Source: Devosia sp. MC521 (GTDB taxonomy: Bacteria; Pseudomonadota; Alphaproteobacteria; Rhizobiales; Devosiaceae). From it: DNA of 64,000 bases. The position numbers and the translations under genes are program-made. The notes beneath the pieces were generated by a model that saw only the letters and a list, made by a program, of their open reading frames with translations, did no database searches and was not told the origin of the DNA. Positions 34,648 to 43,565 of the stretch are shown here, one piece after another. Numbering within the stretch: position 1 is the stretch's first letter; each line of letters starts with the position of its first letter. Where the stretch lies: assembly GCF_014127105.1 (NCBI RefSeq), contig NZ_CP059902.1, positions 901,001 to 965,000 on the forward strand. Reading direction: 5' to 3'.

Positions 34648-35325
34648 ATGAGTGATGTTCAGGCTCCCAAGCCGTCCGGTCGCCGTACGCCAACACGGCA
34701 GCAGGACCCGGAAGGGACCAAGCAGAATATCATCGAAATTGCCTCGCAAGAGTTCGCGCTCAATGGCCTATCGGGCGCCCGCATAGATGAAATTGCCGCC
34801 AAGACCCGTGCCTCCAAGCGCATGATCTACTATTACTTCGGCGACAAGGAAGGGCTCTATCGCAGCGCCCTTGAGCATGCCTATGCGCAGGTTCGACAGG
34901 GTGAAGCAAAGCTCGACATCGCAGGGCTTTCGCCGATCGACGGTCTCAAAAAACTGGTCGAGTTCACTTTCGAACACCACCATCAGCATGAAGATTTCAT
35001 TCGCATGGTGATGATCGAAAACATCCATCACGGCCAGTATCTTGAAACCTCACCGGGCGTGCGCGAACTCAATGTGACGGCCATCACCAATATTCGCGAT
35101 CTCTATGAGCGGGGCGTTGCCGAAGGCAATTTCCGCCCCGGCATTGATCCGCTGGACATCCATTGGCAGATCAGTGCGCTCTGCTTCTTCAACGTCTCCA
35201 ATCGCGCGACTTTCTCCAAACTGTTCGACCGCGATTTTGGTGCGCCGGATAGCCAGATCCGCTTGAAAGAGCACGCCGTGAACGCTGTTCTGCGTTTTGT
35301 CGCAAAACCAGAGGCGCTAGTTTAG
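34648..35325 (+). CDS. TetR-family regulator
   Basis: A 225-residue TetR-type repressor. The DNA-binding domain is IIEIASQEFALNGLSGARID..IAAKTRASKRMIYYYFGDKEGLY (residues about 25-75), with the standard recognition-helix ending. The C-terminal domain (about 85-215) is of the type that contains HQHEDFIRMVMIENIHHGQYL. The ATG at 34648 lies 8 bases after GAGAGAGG. It is divergent from the dehydrogenase gene and next to the dehydratase gene, and its own promoter carries site B, so it is the best candidate for the protein that binds sites A, B and C. The effector is probably a pathway intermediate. Confidence 0.9.
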   Translation: MSDVQAPKPSGRRTPTRQQDPEGTKQNIIEIASQEFALNGLSGARIDEIAAKTRASKRMIYYYFGDKEGLYRSALEHAYAQVRQGEAKLDIAGLSPIDGLKKLVEFTFEHHHQHEDFIRMVMIENIHHGQYLETSPGVRELNVTAITNIRDLYERGVAEGNFRPGIDPLDIHWQISALCFFNVSNRATFSKLFDRDFGAPDSQIRLKEHAVNAVLRFVAKPEALV

Positions 35326-35651
35326 CTCAAAGCCACCCGTGCGGCGACCATGCCCGTGCGTGCTCAATGAGAGCGGACCCACAAAGCGTGGCTCGACGGC
35401 CTTAGGTCCACGTCCAGATGGCCAGCTTGCCCCGCGAACATCGGCTATCCAGTTCCAAGCATAGGGGGCAGTTTGTCGTTCCGCCCCCTACGGCGCTCTG
35501 CCCACTCTGCTCCCCAGATATGGGTCCTCGGGCCTGCTACCCCGCGATTGGCCCTGCGAGATCGTGCCCACGGCCCCCAAAATACTGCCCCCGTTGACCT
35601 CCCAAGTCCCTCATGTCACTTTGTACGAACTAGTTAGTTAGTGGAGGGGTT
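35326..35651. other. Intergenic region upstream of dehydratase gene
   Basis: About 326 bp. TAGGGGGC pairs with GCCCCCTA (35462-35490, 13-nt loop), a possible end of the tetR transcript, without a T tract. Site C lies at the right end. No convincing small gene is seen. Confidence 0.5.
35615..35641 (+). promoter_or_regulatory. Operator site C overlapping dehydratase leader
   Basis: GTCACTTTGTACGAACTAGT (35615-35634) is identical over 20 bases to site A, continuing TAGTTAG. It ends 10 bases before the ATG and touches the GGAGG ribosome site, so a bound repressor would sit at or just after the transcription start. Confidence 0.75.
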
Positions 35652-37532
35652 ATGAAAACGTCGATCGCTACTGTCTCGATCAGCGGCAATCTGCGCGAGA
35701 AGCTGGAGGCCATTGCTGCTGCTGGCTTTGACGGGGTCGAAATCTTCGAGAACGATTTCCTCGCTTACGACCAATCCCCCGCTGAAGTGCGCAAGATGTG
35801 CGCCGATCTAGGGCTTGAGATTACTCTCTTCCAACCATTTCGCGACTTTGAAGGCCTCCCAGAACCGCATCGCAGTGCCGCCTTCGAACGAGCCGAACGC
35901 AAGTTCGATCTGATGGGGCAATTGGGTGCGCCCTTGGTTTTGGTCTGTTCAAGCGTTGCCCCGGCAGCACTGGGCGGAATTGATCGCGCTGCCGCTGATT
36001 TTCGGGAATTGGGCGAGCGCGCCGCGAAGCGCGGTCTGAAGGTGGGTTTTGAAGCCCTGGCCTGGGGTCGTCATGTGTTCGATCACCGTGACGCCTGGGA
36101 AATTGTGCGGCGCGCCGATCATCCAAATGTCGGGCTTATTCTCGATAGCTTTCACACGCTGTCGCGCGGCATCAACCCAGACACCATTCGCTCTATTCCG
36201 GGTGATAAGATCTTCTTTGTCCAACTCGCAGACGCCCCCGCGCTCTCGATGGACCTTCTCTATTGGAGCCGCCACTATCGCAATATGCCGGGCGAGGGCG
36301 ATCTCCCCGTGGTGGATTTCACCCGCGCCGTTCTTGCCACGGGCTACTCCGGTCCTCTGTCATTGGAGATTTTTAACGATCAGTTCCGTGCCGGATCGCC
36401 ACGCACTATCGCCGCAGATGGGAAACGCTCGTTGATCTTTCTTGCCGACCAAGCCCGATTGGCCGAACCGGACGCCCCCATCATTACACCTGCATTACCG
36501 GCCCGCGCTAAGGTTGAAGGCGTGTCTTTCGTCGAGTTCACGGCCAATGAAGCCGAAGCGGAACAACTGGCTGGCCTCTTGGGCAAACTCGGTTTCAGCC
36601 AAACCGGTCATCACCGTTCAAAAGCGGTCAATCGCTATTCGCAGGGCGATATCAATATCGTCATCAATACGGAGCGAGAGGGGCTCGCGCACGCGGCATA
36701 CATCACACACGGCACCAGTGCTTATGCCATGGGCCTACTGGTGGAGGATGCGGGCAGGGCGCTGGACCGTGCTCGCGCCCTTGATGCTCAGGTCTTCAAT
36801 CAGCACGTCGCGCCCAACGAACTCAAAATACCCGCCGTCCGTGGCATAGGAGGCGGCGTCATCTATTTCCTCGATCGGCAGTCGGAACTGGCCGATGTGT
36901 GGGACAAAGAGTTCGTGTCCTTTCCTGCACAGTCCGCAGGCGCCCGTCTCACTCGCGTCGATCACCTCGCTCAGACGATGAACTACGAGGAAATGCTCAC
37001 CTGGATTCTCTTTTATCGCTCCATTTTCGAGCTGGATAAAAGCCCTATGGTCGATGTGGTCGATCCTGCGGGCCTCATCCGCAGTCAGGTGATCGAAAGC
37101 CCCAAGGGTGAACTGCGGCTAACCCTCAACGGCGCAGAAAATCGCAAAACCCTAGCAGGGCGCTTTATCAGCGAAACCTTCGGCTCGAGCCTCCAACACA
37201 TAGCGTTTGCATCAAGCGACATCTTCGAAACCGCCCGTATTCTGCGGGAGAACGGGTTGGCGGCTTTGCAGATTTCCCAGAACTATTACGACGATCTCGC
37301 CGCTCGGTTCATTTTGTCACCTGAGCTGCTGTCCAAGCTTCAGGCGGCCAATTTGCTGTATGACCGCGACGCGAATGGCGAGTATTTCCAGCTCTATACG
37401 CCGCGCTTCGGTGAAGGTTTTTTCTTTGAAGTCGTTCAGCGCACTGGAGGCTATTCTGGTTACGGCGCTTTCAATGCCCCGTTCCGCATCGCGGCCCAGA
37501 GGCGAGAAATCAACGTGTTGGACGGAATGTAG
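35652..37532 (+). CDS. quiC: 3-dehydroshikimate dehydratase (isomerase-like + HPPD-like fusion)
   Basis: A 626-residue two-domain protein. Residues 1-270 are a xylose-isomerase-like TIM barrel (AAGFDGVEIFENDFL, VGFEALAWGRHVFD, LILDSFHTLSRG, PLSLEIFND), the dehydratase part that turns 3-dehydroshikimate into protocatechuate. Residues about 290-620 form a vicinal-oxygen-chelate domain like 4-hydroxyphenylpyruvate dioxygenase, with metal ligand regions RVDHLAQTM (His), LQHIAFASSD (His) and GEGFFFEVVQR (Glu). The fused form (QuiC/QuiC1 type) is known from pseudomonads and alphaproteobacteria. GGAGG precedes the ATG by 4 bases. It is the last step of the local quinate/shikimate route; the protocatechuate ring-cleavage genes are not in the window. 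Confidence 0.92.
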   Translation: MKTSIATVSISGNLREKLEAIAAAGFDGVEIFENDFLAYDQSPAEVRKMCADLGLEITLFQPFRDFEGLPEPHRSAAFERAERKFDLMGQLGAPLVLVCSSVAPAALGGIDRAAADFRELGERAAKRGLKVGFEALAWGRHVFDHRDAWEIVRRADHPNVGLILDSFHTLSRGINPDTIRSIPGDKIFFVQLADAPALSMDLLYWSRHYRNMPGEGDLPVVDFTRAVLATGYSGPLSLEIFNDQFRAGSPRTIAADGKRSLIFLADQARLAEPDAPIITPALPARAKVEGVSFVEFTANEAEAEQLAGLLGKLGFSQTGHHRSKAVNRYSQGDINIVINTEREGLAHAAYITHGTSAYAMGLLVEDAGRALDRARALDAQVFNQHVAPNELKIPAVRGIGGGVIYFLDRQSELADVWDKEFVSFPAQSAGARLTRVDHLAQTMNYEEMLTWILFYRSIFELDKSPMVDVVDPAGLIRSQVIESPKGELRLTLNGAENRKTLAGRFISETFGSSLQHIAFASSDIFETARILRENGLAALQISQNYYDDLAARFILSPELLSKLQAANLLYDRDANGEYFQLYTPRFGEGFFFEVVQRTGGYSGYGAFNAPFRIAAQRREINVLDGM

Positions 37533-37606
37533 GTACTCTCTGCGCTACGAGGGGCTCAGAGGCTTCTCGTCGGCCAATTGGTCGCGTGCCAAATGTCCGG
37601 CAGGCC

Positions 37607-38353
37607 CTAAGCAGCTGTGAGTAGGCGCACGACCTGTTCGTTGTCGAGATTGATAATGACAGATGCTGCGTCCTGCGCGGCCTCTGGGTCGCTTTTCTCG
37701 ACGGCAGCAATAAGCGCGTGATGAGATAACAGGCCATGGGTAAAATAGCCGTTCGTGTCTCCAGACGAGTTGGCCTTGATGGCGAGGGCAATTGTGAGTT
37801 CCACGACGCCGGTGACGGACCGTAACAAGCTGTTTCCGGATGCTTCGGCGATAGCGCGGTGAATTTCAAGGCAAGCCAGGCCGTGGCCCTCAGGATTGGT
37901 TTGATTGAGCTCGATTTGATGAAGCCAGTACTTCATCACACGAACGTTGTCGGCGGTGCGCCGTTGCGCTGCCAAGCTCGCGGAGCGCGTTCCAAGCGAC
38001 CGCCGCACATCGAATAGGCTCTCATAAAACCGCGCATTCGGCTTTGCGTAATAGTGCCAACTCAACACTTGCGGGTCGAAGAAATTCCAGCGGCTTATCG
38101 GCGAGACACGAGTGCCCACTTTAGGCCGTGCTTCCACTAGGCCTTTGGCCTCCAGCGTCTTGAGCGCTTCGCGCAACACTGTGCGCGACACACCGTAAGT
38201 CTCCATCATCACCTGATCACTTGAGAGCGTCGATCCGACGGGAAACGCCCCAGTGACAATAGACAGGCCAATCTCATTGATAACGAAATTATGGAAATTC
38301 CGTGCAGCAGGTCGCCCCGAGAGAGAGCGAATAAGGCTGCCAGTTTCGATCAT
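37607..38353 (-). CDS. GntR-family regulator (FadR/FCD type) of the YtfQ-type operon
   Basis: A 248-residue regulator with an N-terminal winged helix (FVINEIGLSIVTGAFPVGSTL, YGVSRTVLREALKTLEAKGLV) and a C-terminal FCD domain. It follows the second sugar permease gene after a single base on the same strand, so it is the last gene of the ytfQ-type operon and likely regulates it. A TACATA...TATGTA inverted repeat at the ytfQ promoter (42973-42995) is a candidate target. The ligand is presumably a sugar acid or sugar phosphate. Confidence 0.88.
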   Translation of the reverse strand: MIETGSLIRSLSGRPAARNFHNFVINEIGLSIVTGAFPVGSTLSSDQVMMETYGVSRTVLREALKTLEAKGLVEARPKVGTRVSPISRWNFFDPQVLSWHYYAKPNARFYESLFDVRRSLGTRSASLAAQRRTADNVRVMKYWLHQIELNQTNPEGHGLACLEIHRAIAEASGNSLLRSVTGVVELTIALAIKANSSGDTNGYFTHGLLSHHALIAAVEKSDPEAAQDAASVIINLDNEQVVRLLTAA

Positions 38354-38354
38354 A

Positions 38355-39332
38355 CTAAGCTTTCTCGAGCGAATCTTTTCCAGAGGCTGACGCCGCGAAT
38401 ATGATGCGCTGTAAAACGATGAATAAGAACAATAAAATGCCGATGACGATCTTGGTCCACCAGCTCGAAAGCGTCCCGTCGAAGATTATATAGGTTTGGA
38501 CCAAACCGAGCAGCATTACGCCCACAAACGTGCCGAGCACGAAGCCGTACCCTCCGGTGAGAAGTGTACCGCCGATCACCACAGCGCTGATTGCATCCAA
38601 CTCTACGCCGACCGCCGCCAGCGGATAACCCGCTGAGGTGTAGATGGAAAAGATGATGCCAGCCAAAGCCGCCAACATGCTGGAGAGCATGTAAATTTGC
38701 ACTGTTGTTTGGGCAACCGGAACGCCCATCAGGGAGGCAGACACAGGGTTTCCGCCTAGCGCATATACATAGGAGCCAAACCTAGTCCTATGTGCCACGA
38801 GGGCGCCGATGAGAAATATCGCGACCATCAAAAGGCCGATAAAACTCAATCGCCCGCCACCGGGCAGCCTGATGATGAGGCTGGTAATCAGGGAATAGAA
38901 TTCGTGGTTGATGGGAACGCTATCCTGCGTGATCACCGAAGCGCCGCCTCGTGCCAAGAACATCCCCGCCAATGTCACGATAAAACTTGGCACTTGGAGA
39001 TAGTGGATCGTAGCGCCCATCGCCGCGCCAAACAGCCCCGCAATCCCGAGTGCAACGATGAACGCGACCAGCGGATGGAACCCCATCCAGCTGATCAGAA
39101 CGGCAACCAAAACGCCGGTAAACCCAATCACCGCCCCAACCGACAGGTCGATGCCTCCGGAAATGATGACAAAGGTCATCCCCACCGCTGCGATGCCGAG
39201 GAAGGCATTGTCAGTGAGAAAATTGCCAAGGACGCGCGTTGAAAGCATGCCGGGAAACTGCATGACCGAAAGAGCATAGGCGATTATGAAAATTACGGCA
39301 GTGGCTGCCAGAGGTCGCAAGCTGCGCTTCAT
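38355..39332 (-). CDS. yjfF: Sugar ABC permease (YjfF/RbsC type)
   Basis: A 325-residue RbsC-family permease with eight or more membrane segments, including FVIISGGIDLSVGAVIGFTGV, a family hallmark, and AISAVVIGGTLLTGGYG. It overlaps the upstream permease gene by 4 bp. With the paralogous permease before it, the RbsA-type ATPase and the YtfQ-like binding protein it reproduces the gene order ytfQ-ytfR-ytfT-yjfF of the Escherichia coli galactofuranose importer. The symbol is given by order and family; the substrate is inferred from YtfQ. Confidence 0.85.
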   Translation of the reverse strand: MKRSLRPLAATAVIFIIAYALSVMQFPGMLSTRVLGNFLTDNAFLGIAAVGMTFVIISGGIDLSVGAVIGFTGVLVAVLISWMGFHPLVAFIVALGIAGLFGAAMGATIHYLQVPSFIVTLAGMFLARGGASVITQDSVPINHEFYSLITSLIIRLPGGGRLSFIGLLMVAIFLIGALVAHRTRFGSYVYALGGNPVSASLMGVPVAQTTVQIYMLSSMLAALAGIIFSIYTSAGYPLAAVGVELDAISAVVIGGTLLTGGYGFVLGTFVGVMLLGLVQTYIIFDGTLSSWWTKIVIGILLFLFIVLQRIIFAASASGKDSLEKA

Positions 39333-40333
39333 TTGAAAGTCACCCGATTGCGGTCACGCTTGAAAAGGCCCAATACCGAGCCGAGGAGGGGCGACTGCAC
39401 CATCAAAATGAGAATGATCATCCCGGCTTTGACAATCAGGTTGAACTCGGGACGGAAGCCCGACACCAAAATCCCCGTATTCATCGCCTGAATAATGATT
39501 GCACCGACCACCGCGAGCGGGATGGAGAACCTACCGCCGAGCAGCGACGTGCCGCCGATCACCACAGCCAAGATGGCATCGAGCTCGAGCCACAGCCCTG
39601 AATTATTAGCATCCGCCCCGCGGATATCTGCCGCTACGATAACGCCCGCAATCGCCGCGCAAAAGCCGCTCAGGCTATAGACCAGCATCAGCAACACGCG
39701 CGAATGAATACCAGCCAGCGATGCTGCTGCGCGGTTAACGCCAATCGCTTGCACGAAAAGCCCGATCGCTGTCCGCCTTGCAATGAGCGTCACCACAACC
39801 ATCAACACAACGGCGATTACGGCAGCCATCGGCAGCCCCAGGAATGAGCCGGTGCCAAGGAAAATCAACGCAGGGTCATTGAACGTGACAATCGATCCCG
39901 AGGTGATCAACTGTGCTATCCCTCGTCCTGCGACCATTAAAACCAGCGTTGCCACAATGGGCTGGATGTCGAGCACGGCAACGAGAAAGCCATTCCACAG
40001 GCCGCACGCGAGCCCAACAGCCAACGCTGCGAGAACGGCCATAGGTGTCGGATAACCTGCAACAACCATCGTCGCCGCGACTGCGCCACACACCGCCATA
40101 ATCGCACCGACTGAAAGGTCTACCCCTTTCGTTGCGATGACACCGGTCATACCAATGGCCAAAATTGCGACGGGCGCGCCGCGATTGAGCACGTCGATCA
40201 AGCTTCCAAAGAAGCGTCCATCCTGCCAAGAGATGCGGAAGAAGTTCGGAAACAAGATCCAGTTGATCAGCAGAACGGCTGCCAGTGCCAGCATCTGCGT
40301 GTTGGCTAAATGATGGAGATGGAGCCGCTTCAT
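39329..40333 (-). CDS. ytfT: Sugar ABC permease (YtfT/RbsC type)
   Basis: A 334-residue permease of the RbsC family. It has VIATKGVDLSVGAIMAVCGA, ELDAILAVVIGGTSLLGGRF and C-terminal hydrophobic segments. It overlaps both neighbours by 4 bp, consistent with a coupled operon. It forms the transport channel together with the YjfF-like partner, because this importer type uses two different permeases. Confidence 0.86.
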   Translation of the reverse strand: MKRLHLHHLANTQMLALAAVLLINWILFPNFFRISWQDGRFFGSLIDVLNRGAPVAILAIGMTGVIATKGVDLSVGAIMAVCGAVAATMVVAGYPTPMAVLAALAVGLACGLWNGFLVAVLDIQPIVATLVLMVAGRGIAQLITSGSIVTFNDPALIFLGTGSFLGLPMAAVIAVVLMVVVTLIARRTAIGLFVQAIGVNRAAASLAGIHSRVLLMLVYSLSGFCAAIAGVIVAADIRGADANNSGLWLELDAILAVVIGGTSLLGGRFSIPLAVVGAIIIQAMNTGILVSGFRPEFNLIVKAGMIILILMVQSPLLGSVLGLFKRDRNRVTFK

Positions 40334-41847
40334 GCTTCCGCCCCGGCGTTGTTATTTGCAATTGCGTGCACGATCACACCTGCATTGATGTTCTTGCCCG
40401 TGAGCTCGGCAACCATCTCGCGCTCACGCATCACCACAATGCGCGAGCTGTAAGCAACCACCTCGTCCAACTCTGATGAGATCACCAGCATGGCCATGCC
40501 TTCGTCGCGGAGGCGGTTGATGGTGCGCACTATTTCAGCATGCGCGCCCACATCAATGCCGCGGGTCGGTTCGTCGAGGATGAGAAAGGCAGGGTCAGTT
40601 GCTAACCAACGCGAGAGGATAACTTTTTGCTGATTGCCGCCGGAGAGGAGCTTGACCGGCATGTCGAGCGATGCGGCTCGAATATCCATCGCCTCGCCAA
40701 ATTTTCCGGCGATTTCGAGCTGCTCGTCTCGGTCCAGCGCCTTGAACCAGCCCAACTTTCCCTGCAGCGCGATGACAATGTTCTCGCGCACCGACAGATC
40801 GCCCAAAATGCCCTCGGCCTTTCGGTCCTCGGGGCAGAAGCCGAAGCCTTTTTTTATGGCGTCAGTGGTGCGGTGGATGGTGGTTTCTACGCCGTTGACG
40901 CGCACTTTGCCCTGATCGGCAGCGTCGGCGCCAAACATGATGCGCGCCATTTCGGTCCGGCCTGATCCCAAAAGCCCTGCAACACCAATAACTTCGCCCT
41001 TGTGCACAACGAGGTTAAACGGCGCGACGCTGCGTTTGCGGCCAAAGCCTTCAAATTCCAGCAGCACCTCATCATGCGTACCAATCGGCTCGATGTCGGT
41101 CGCCCCGGAAAATGCAATGTCCTTGCCCAACATCAACCGCACCACATCTGTCCGATTGAGAGAGGTTAAGTCTCGCGTTTCGATGAGCTTGCCATTGCGC
41201 AACACCGTTACGCGGTCCGAAATGGCGAACACTTGATCAAGAAAATGGGTGATGAACAAAATGGCGAGGCCCTTGGCCTTCAGGCCCTTTATCACCTCAA
41301 ACAGCCGGGCGACTTCATTGCGGTCGAGGCTGGCAGTAGGTTCATCAAGAATAAGCACTTTGCCTGAAAGCTGCACTGCGCGGGCAATCGCCACGATCTG
41401 CTGCACAGCCACGGAATGGCTTCCCAGCTCACTGCCAGGATTGATGTGCAAATCATAATTGGCAAGCAGGACCCGCGCGTCTGCTTCCATTTTGCGGACA
41501 TCAACAAAGCCGAATTTGCGCGGCTGGTGTCCGAGAAAAAGGTTCTCCGCTACCGAGCGGTTGGGCAGCAGATTGACCTCTTGATAGACAGTGCCAATGC
41601 CATAAGCCTGCGCGTGAAGCGGGTTATCGAGTGTTATCTCGCTCCCCTCGAGATAGACGCCGCCGCTTGTTGGCCGATAGGCTCCGGTCAGGATTTTGAT
41701 GAGGGTCGATTTGCCCGCACCATTTTCGCCAAGCAGCGCATGGACTTCGCCCGCGCGCAGGCCGAAATCGATATGGTCGAGCGCTGTGTGATTGCCGAAA
41801 ATCTTGGACACACCGCGCGCTTCAAGCACGTAGCTATTCTCAGTCAT
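40330..41847 (-). CDS. ytfR: Sugar ABC ATPase with two nucleotide domains (YtfR/RbsA type)
   Basis: A 505-residue double ATPase. The N-terminal half has Walker A GENGAGKSTLIKILTG, a diverged signature HSVAVQQIVAIARAV and Walker B LILDEPTASLD. The C-terminal half has the degenerate Walker A GLLGSGRTEMARIMFG, signature LSGGNQQKVILSRWL and FLILDEPTRGIDVG. This asymmetry, with one weakened site in each half, is normal for the carbohydrate CUT2 family. The ATG at 41847 begins the conserved part. It lies 95 bp after the binding-protein gene, with a hairpin in the gap. Confidence 0.9.
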   Translation of the reverse strand: MTENSYVLEARGVSKIFGNHTALDHIDFGLRAGEVHALLGENGAGKSTLIKILTGAYRPTSGGVYLEGSEITLDNPLHAQAYGIGTVYQEVNLLPNRSVAENLFLGHQPRKFGFVDVRKMEADARVLLANYDLHINPGSELGSHSVAVQQIVAIARAVQLSGKVLILDEPTASLDRNEVARLFEVIKGLKAKGLAILFITHFLDQVFAISDRVTVLRNGKLIETRDLTSLNRTDVVRLMLGKDIAFSGATDIEPIGTHDEVLLEFEGFGRKRSVAPFNLVVHKGEVIGVAGLLGSGRTEMARIMFGADAADQGKVRVNGVETTIHRTTDAIKKGFGFCPEDRKAEGILGDLSVRENIVIALQGKLGWFKALDRDEQLEIAGKFGEAMDIRAASLDMPVKLLSGGNQQKVILSRWLATDPAFLILDEPTRGIDVGAHAEIVRTINRLRDEGMAMLVISSELDEVVAYSSRIVVMREREMVAELTGKNINAGVIVHAIANNNAGAEA

Positions 41848-41889
41848 ACCTATTCCCCCCGCAATCACTCTACTCCTCGCCAACAAACT

Positions 41890-41915
41890 GTCATCCCGGC
41901 TGGTGCCGGGATGAC
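41890..41915 (-). terminator. Intercistronic hairpin between ytfQ and ytfR
   Basis: A perfect 11-bp stem GTCATCCCGGC/GCCGGGATGAC with a 4-nt loop, 27 bp after the ytfQ stop. This short palindrome resembles dispersed repeats common in Rhizobiales. No T run follows, so it more likely protects the ytfQ mRNA 3' end than terminates. Confidence 0.6.
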
Positions 41916-41942
41916 GCTTCAGGAAGGAGTGAGGCTTGCGTC

Positions 41943-42917
41943 CTAGTAGCCGAGGCCCTTACGGCGATCGTATTCGCCCTGCGGATCATCGGCTGGGGTG
42001 TAGAGCTTGGATTCAGTAATGATGAACTTTTCAGGCTCTGTGCCATCGGCGAGATAGGCCGAAAGAGCTTCAAAGGCGGGACCTGCCATGTTCGGGGTCA
42101 GCTCAACCGTGGCATTGGCTTCGCCTGCCACCATGGCCGCAAAAATGTCAGGAACAGCATCAATGGAGACGACCTTGATGTCAGTCCCTGGCTTGAGACC
42201 TGCGTCCTTGATCGCCTGAATAGCGCCAACGGCCATGTCGTCATTATGCGCGTAAACCGCACAAATATCGGCGCCACCGTTTTCGGCCTTGATGAAGCCT
42301 TCCATCACTTCTTTACCCTTAGCGCGGGTAAAGTCGCCGGTCTGGCTGCGCGCCAGCGTGATATTGGCATTGCCAGCAATGGCTTCTTCAAAGCCCTGCT
42401 TGCGGTTAATGGCCGGGGTGGAACCCACCGTGCCCTGCAGTTCCACTACCTTGCAGTCTGCGCCATTGACGTCGGCCACTAGCCATTCCCCGGCGACACG
42501 ACCTTCCTTCACCTGGTCAGAGGCGACGGAGGTTAAATAGAGATCTTCTGGCGCGTCTACACCGCGGTCGAGAAGCACCACCGGAATTTCGGCTTCCTTG
42601 GCTTCACTCAACACGTCTTCCCAACCTGTCGCCACCACGGGGGCGACAAGAATGGCGTCCACGCCTTGGGCGATAAAGCCGCGAATGGCCTTGATCTGAT
42701 TTTCTTGCTTCTGCTGCGCATCCGCGAATTTCAGGTCAATTCCAAGTTCTTCGGCTAATTGTTTCGTCACTGAGGTTTCGGCAGCACGCCATCCGGACTC
42801 CGAGCCGATCTGGCTGAAGCCAACAACGATGCCTTTCAGATTATCCTGAGCGATGCTGACAGAAGTCAAAGCAGTAGCGAGGCTTGCCGCGAGGGCAAGC
42901 TTGGAAAAAATGGTCAC
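41943..42917 (-). CDS. ytfQ: Galactofuranose-type ABC binding protein
   Basis: A 324-residue periplasmic sugar-binding protein very close to Escherichia coli YtfQ: VVGFSQIGSESGWRAAETSV, QQKQENQIKAIRGFIAQGVD, APVVATGWEDVL, VELQGTVGSTPAINRKQGF, SQTGDFTRAKGKEVMEGFIK and YAHNDDMAVGAIQAIKDAG all fit. The GTG at 42917 stands 5 bases after GGGAGG and starts the signal peptide (residues 1-20, cleavage after SIA); the upstream in-frame ATG has none of this. E. coli YtfQ binds galactofuranose, so a furanose sugar is likely. It heads a five-gene operon. Confidence 0.93.
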   Translation of the reverse strand: MTIFSKLALAASLATALTSVSIAQDNLKGIVVGFSQIGSESGWRAAETSVTKQLAEELGIDLKFADAQQKQENQIKAIRGFIAQGVDAILVAPVVATGWEDVLSEAKEAEIPVVLLDRGVDAPEDLYLTSVASDQVKEGRVAGEWLVADVNGADCKVVELQGTVGSTPAINRKQGFEEAIAGNANITLARSQTGDFTRAKGKEVMEGFIKAENGGADICAVYAHNDDMAVGAIQAIKDAGLKPGTDIKVVSIDAVPDIFAAMVAGEANATVELTPNMAGPAFEALSAYLADGTEPEKFIITESKLYTPADDPQGEYDRRKGLGY

Positions 42918-42972
42918 GATGTCCTCCCAATGTGCCGTCGCGGTGTGTTCACCTTCGACGATGACCAAACGC

Positions 42973-42995
42973 TACATAAAGTACTATTATATGTA
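42973..42995 (-). promoter_or_regulatory. ytfQ promoter -10 with inverted repeat
   Basis: On the minus strand a perfect TATAAT (42991-42986) sits inside the inverted repeat TACATA-N11-TATGTA (42973-42995), 56 bp upstream of the GTG. No good -35 lies at 17 bp, which suggests an activator or a repressor-controlled weak promoter. The GntR protein encoded at the operon end is the natural candidate. Confidence 0.5.
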
Positions 42996-43229
42996 AAGAG
43001 GGTAAGGAGACGGTAACAGGTCAGGCCGGACGGACCGAAACTTTGTCCAAGTCGGAAAGGAGACAGGCAGCCTGAATATCCAATGGGAGTGGGCAATATA
43101 CGGGTGCGCTGGCATTAGGGGGCAGCGATGCTCGGACCTGACAAGCCTAGCTAGACTTCAACGGAAGGAAGCCGTGCACCAAGCCTGCAAAGCCGCATAA
43201 CCGTTATGTCGATGGAATTTTGAAGAGAT

Positions 43230-43303
43230 TGGCTGGGGAACCTGGACTCGAACCAAGATTGACGGAGTCAGAGTCCGCTGTTCTACCATTGAACTATTCC
43301 CCA
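43230..43303 (-). tRNA. tRNA-Gln (anticodon CTG)
   Basis: The 74-nt minus-strand sequence folds as a tRNA: acceptor TGGGGAA/TTCCCCA, D-arm with AGTTCAATGGTAGAAC, anticodon stem GCGGA/TCCGT around loop CTCTGAC (anticodon CTG, reads CAG), T-arm TTGGTTCGAGTCCAGG and an encoded CCA end. The discriminator base is G, normal for tRNA-Gln. About 23 bases covering its 3' end recur at 60470-60492. Confidence 0.95.
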
Positions 43304-43565
43304 GCATTGCCCTGATGATCGGGCTGGTCAAAGGTTGTAGCTAACCTTTGCTGACACCAACGTTCTGAAGCACTTGTGCGTTCGTCGTTGATGGGTGCTA
43401 CATAAAATTCTCTTTGCAGCGGGTCAAGGGCTGAACTGAGCTTTTCTAGTTGTCCACATCAAAACCTGTCTGCAGCACCTTTGGCACCAAGCGAGCGCTG
43501 AGTTGAAATCCTGTGTCGAAATAGTCATCGACCCGCTCACTGGAGCGGGCCGAAGCTTACTTTAT

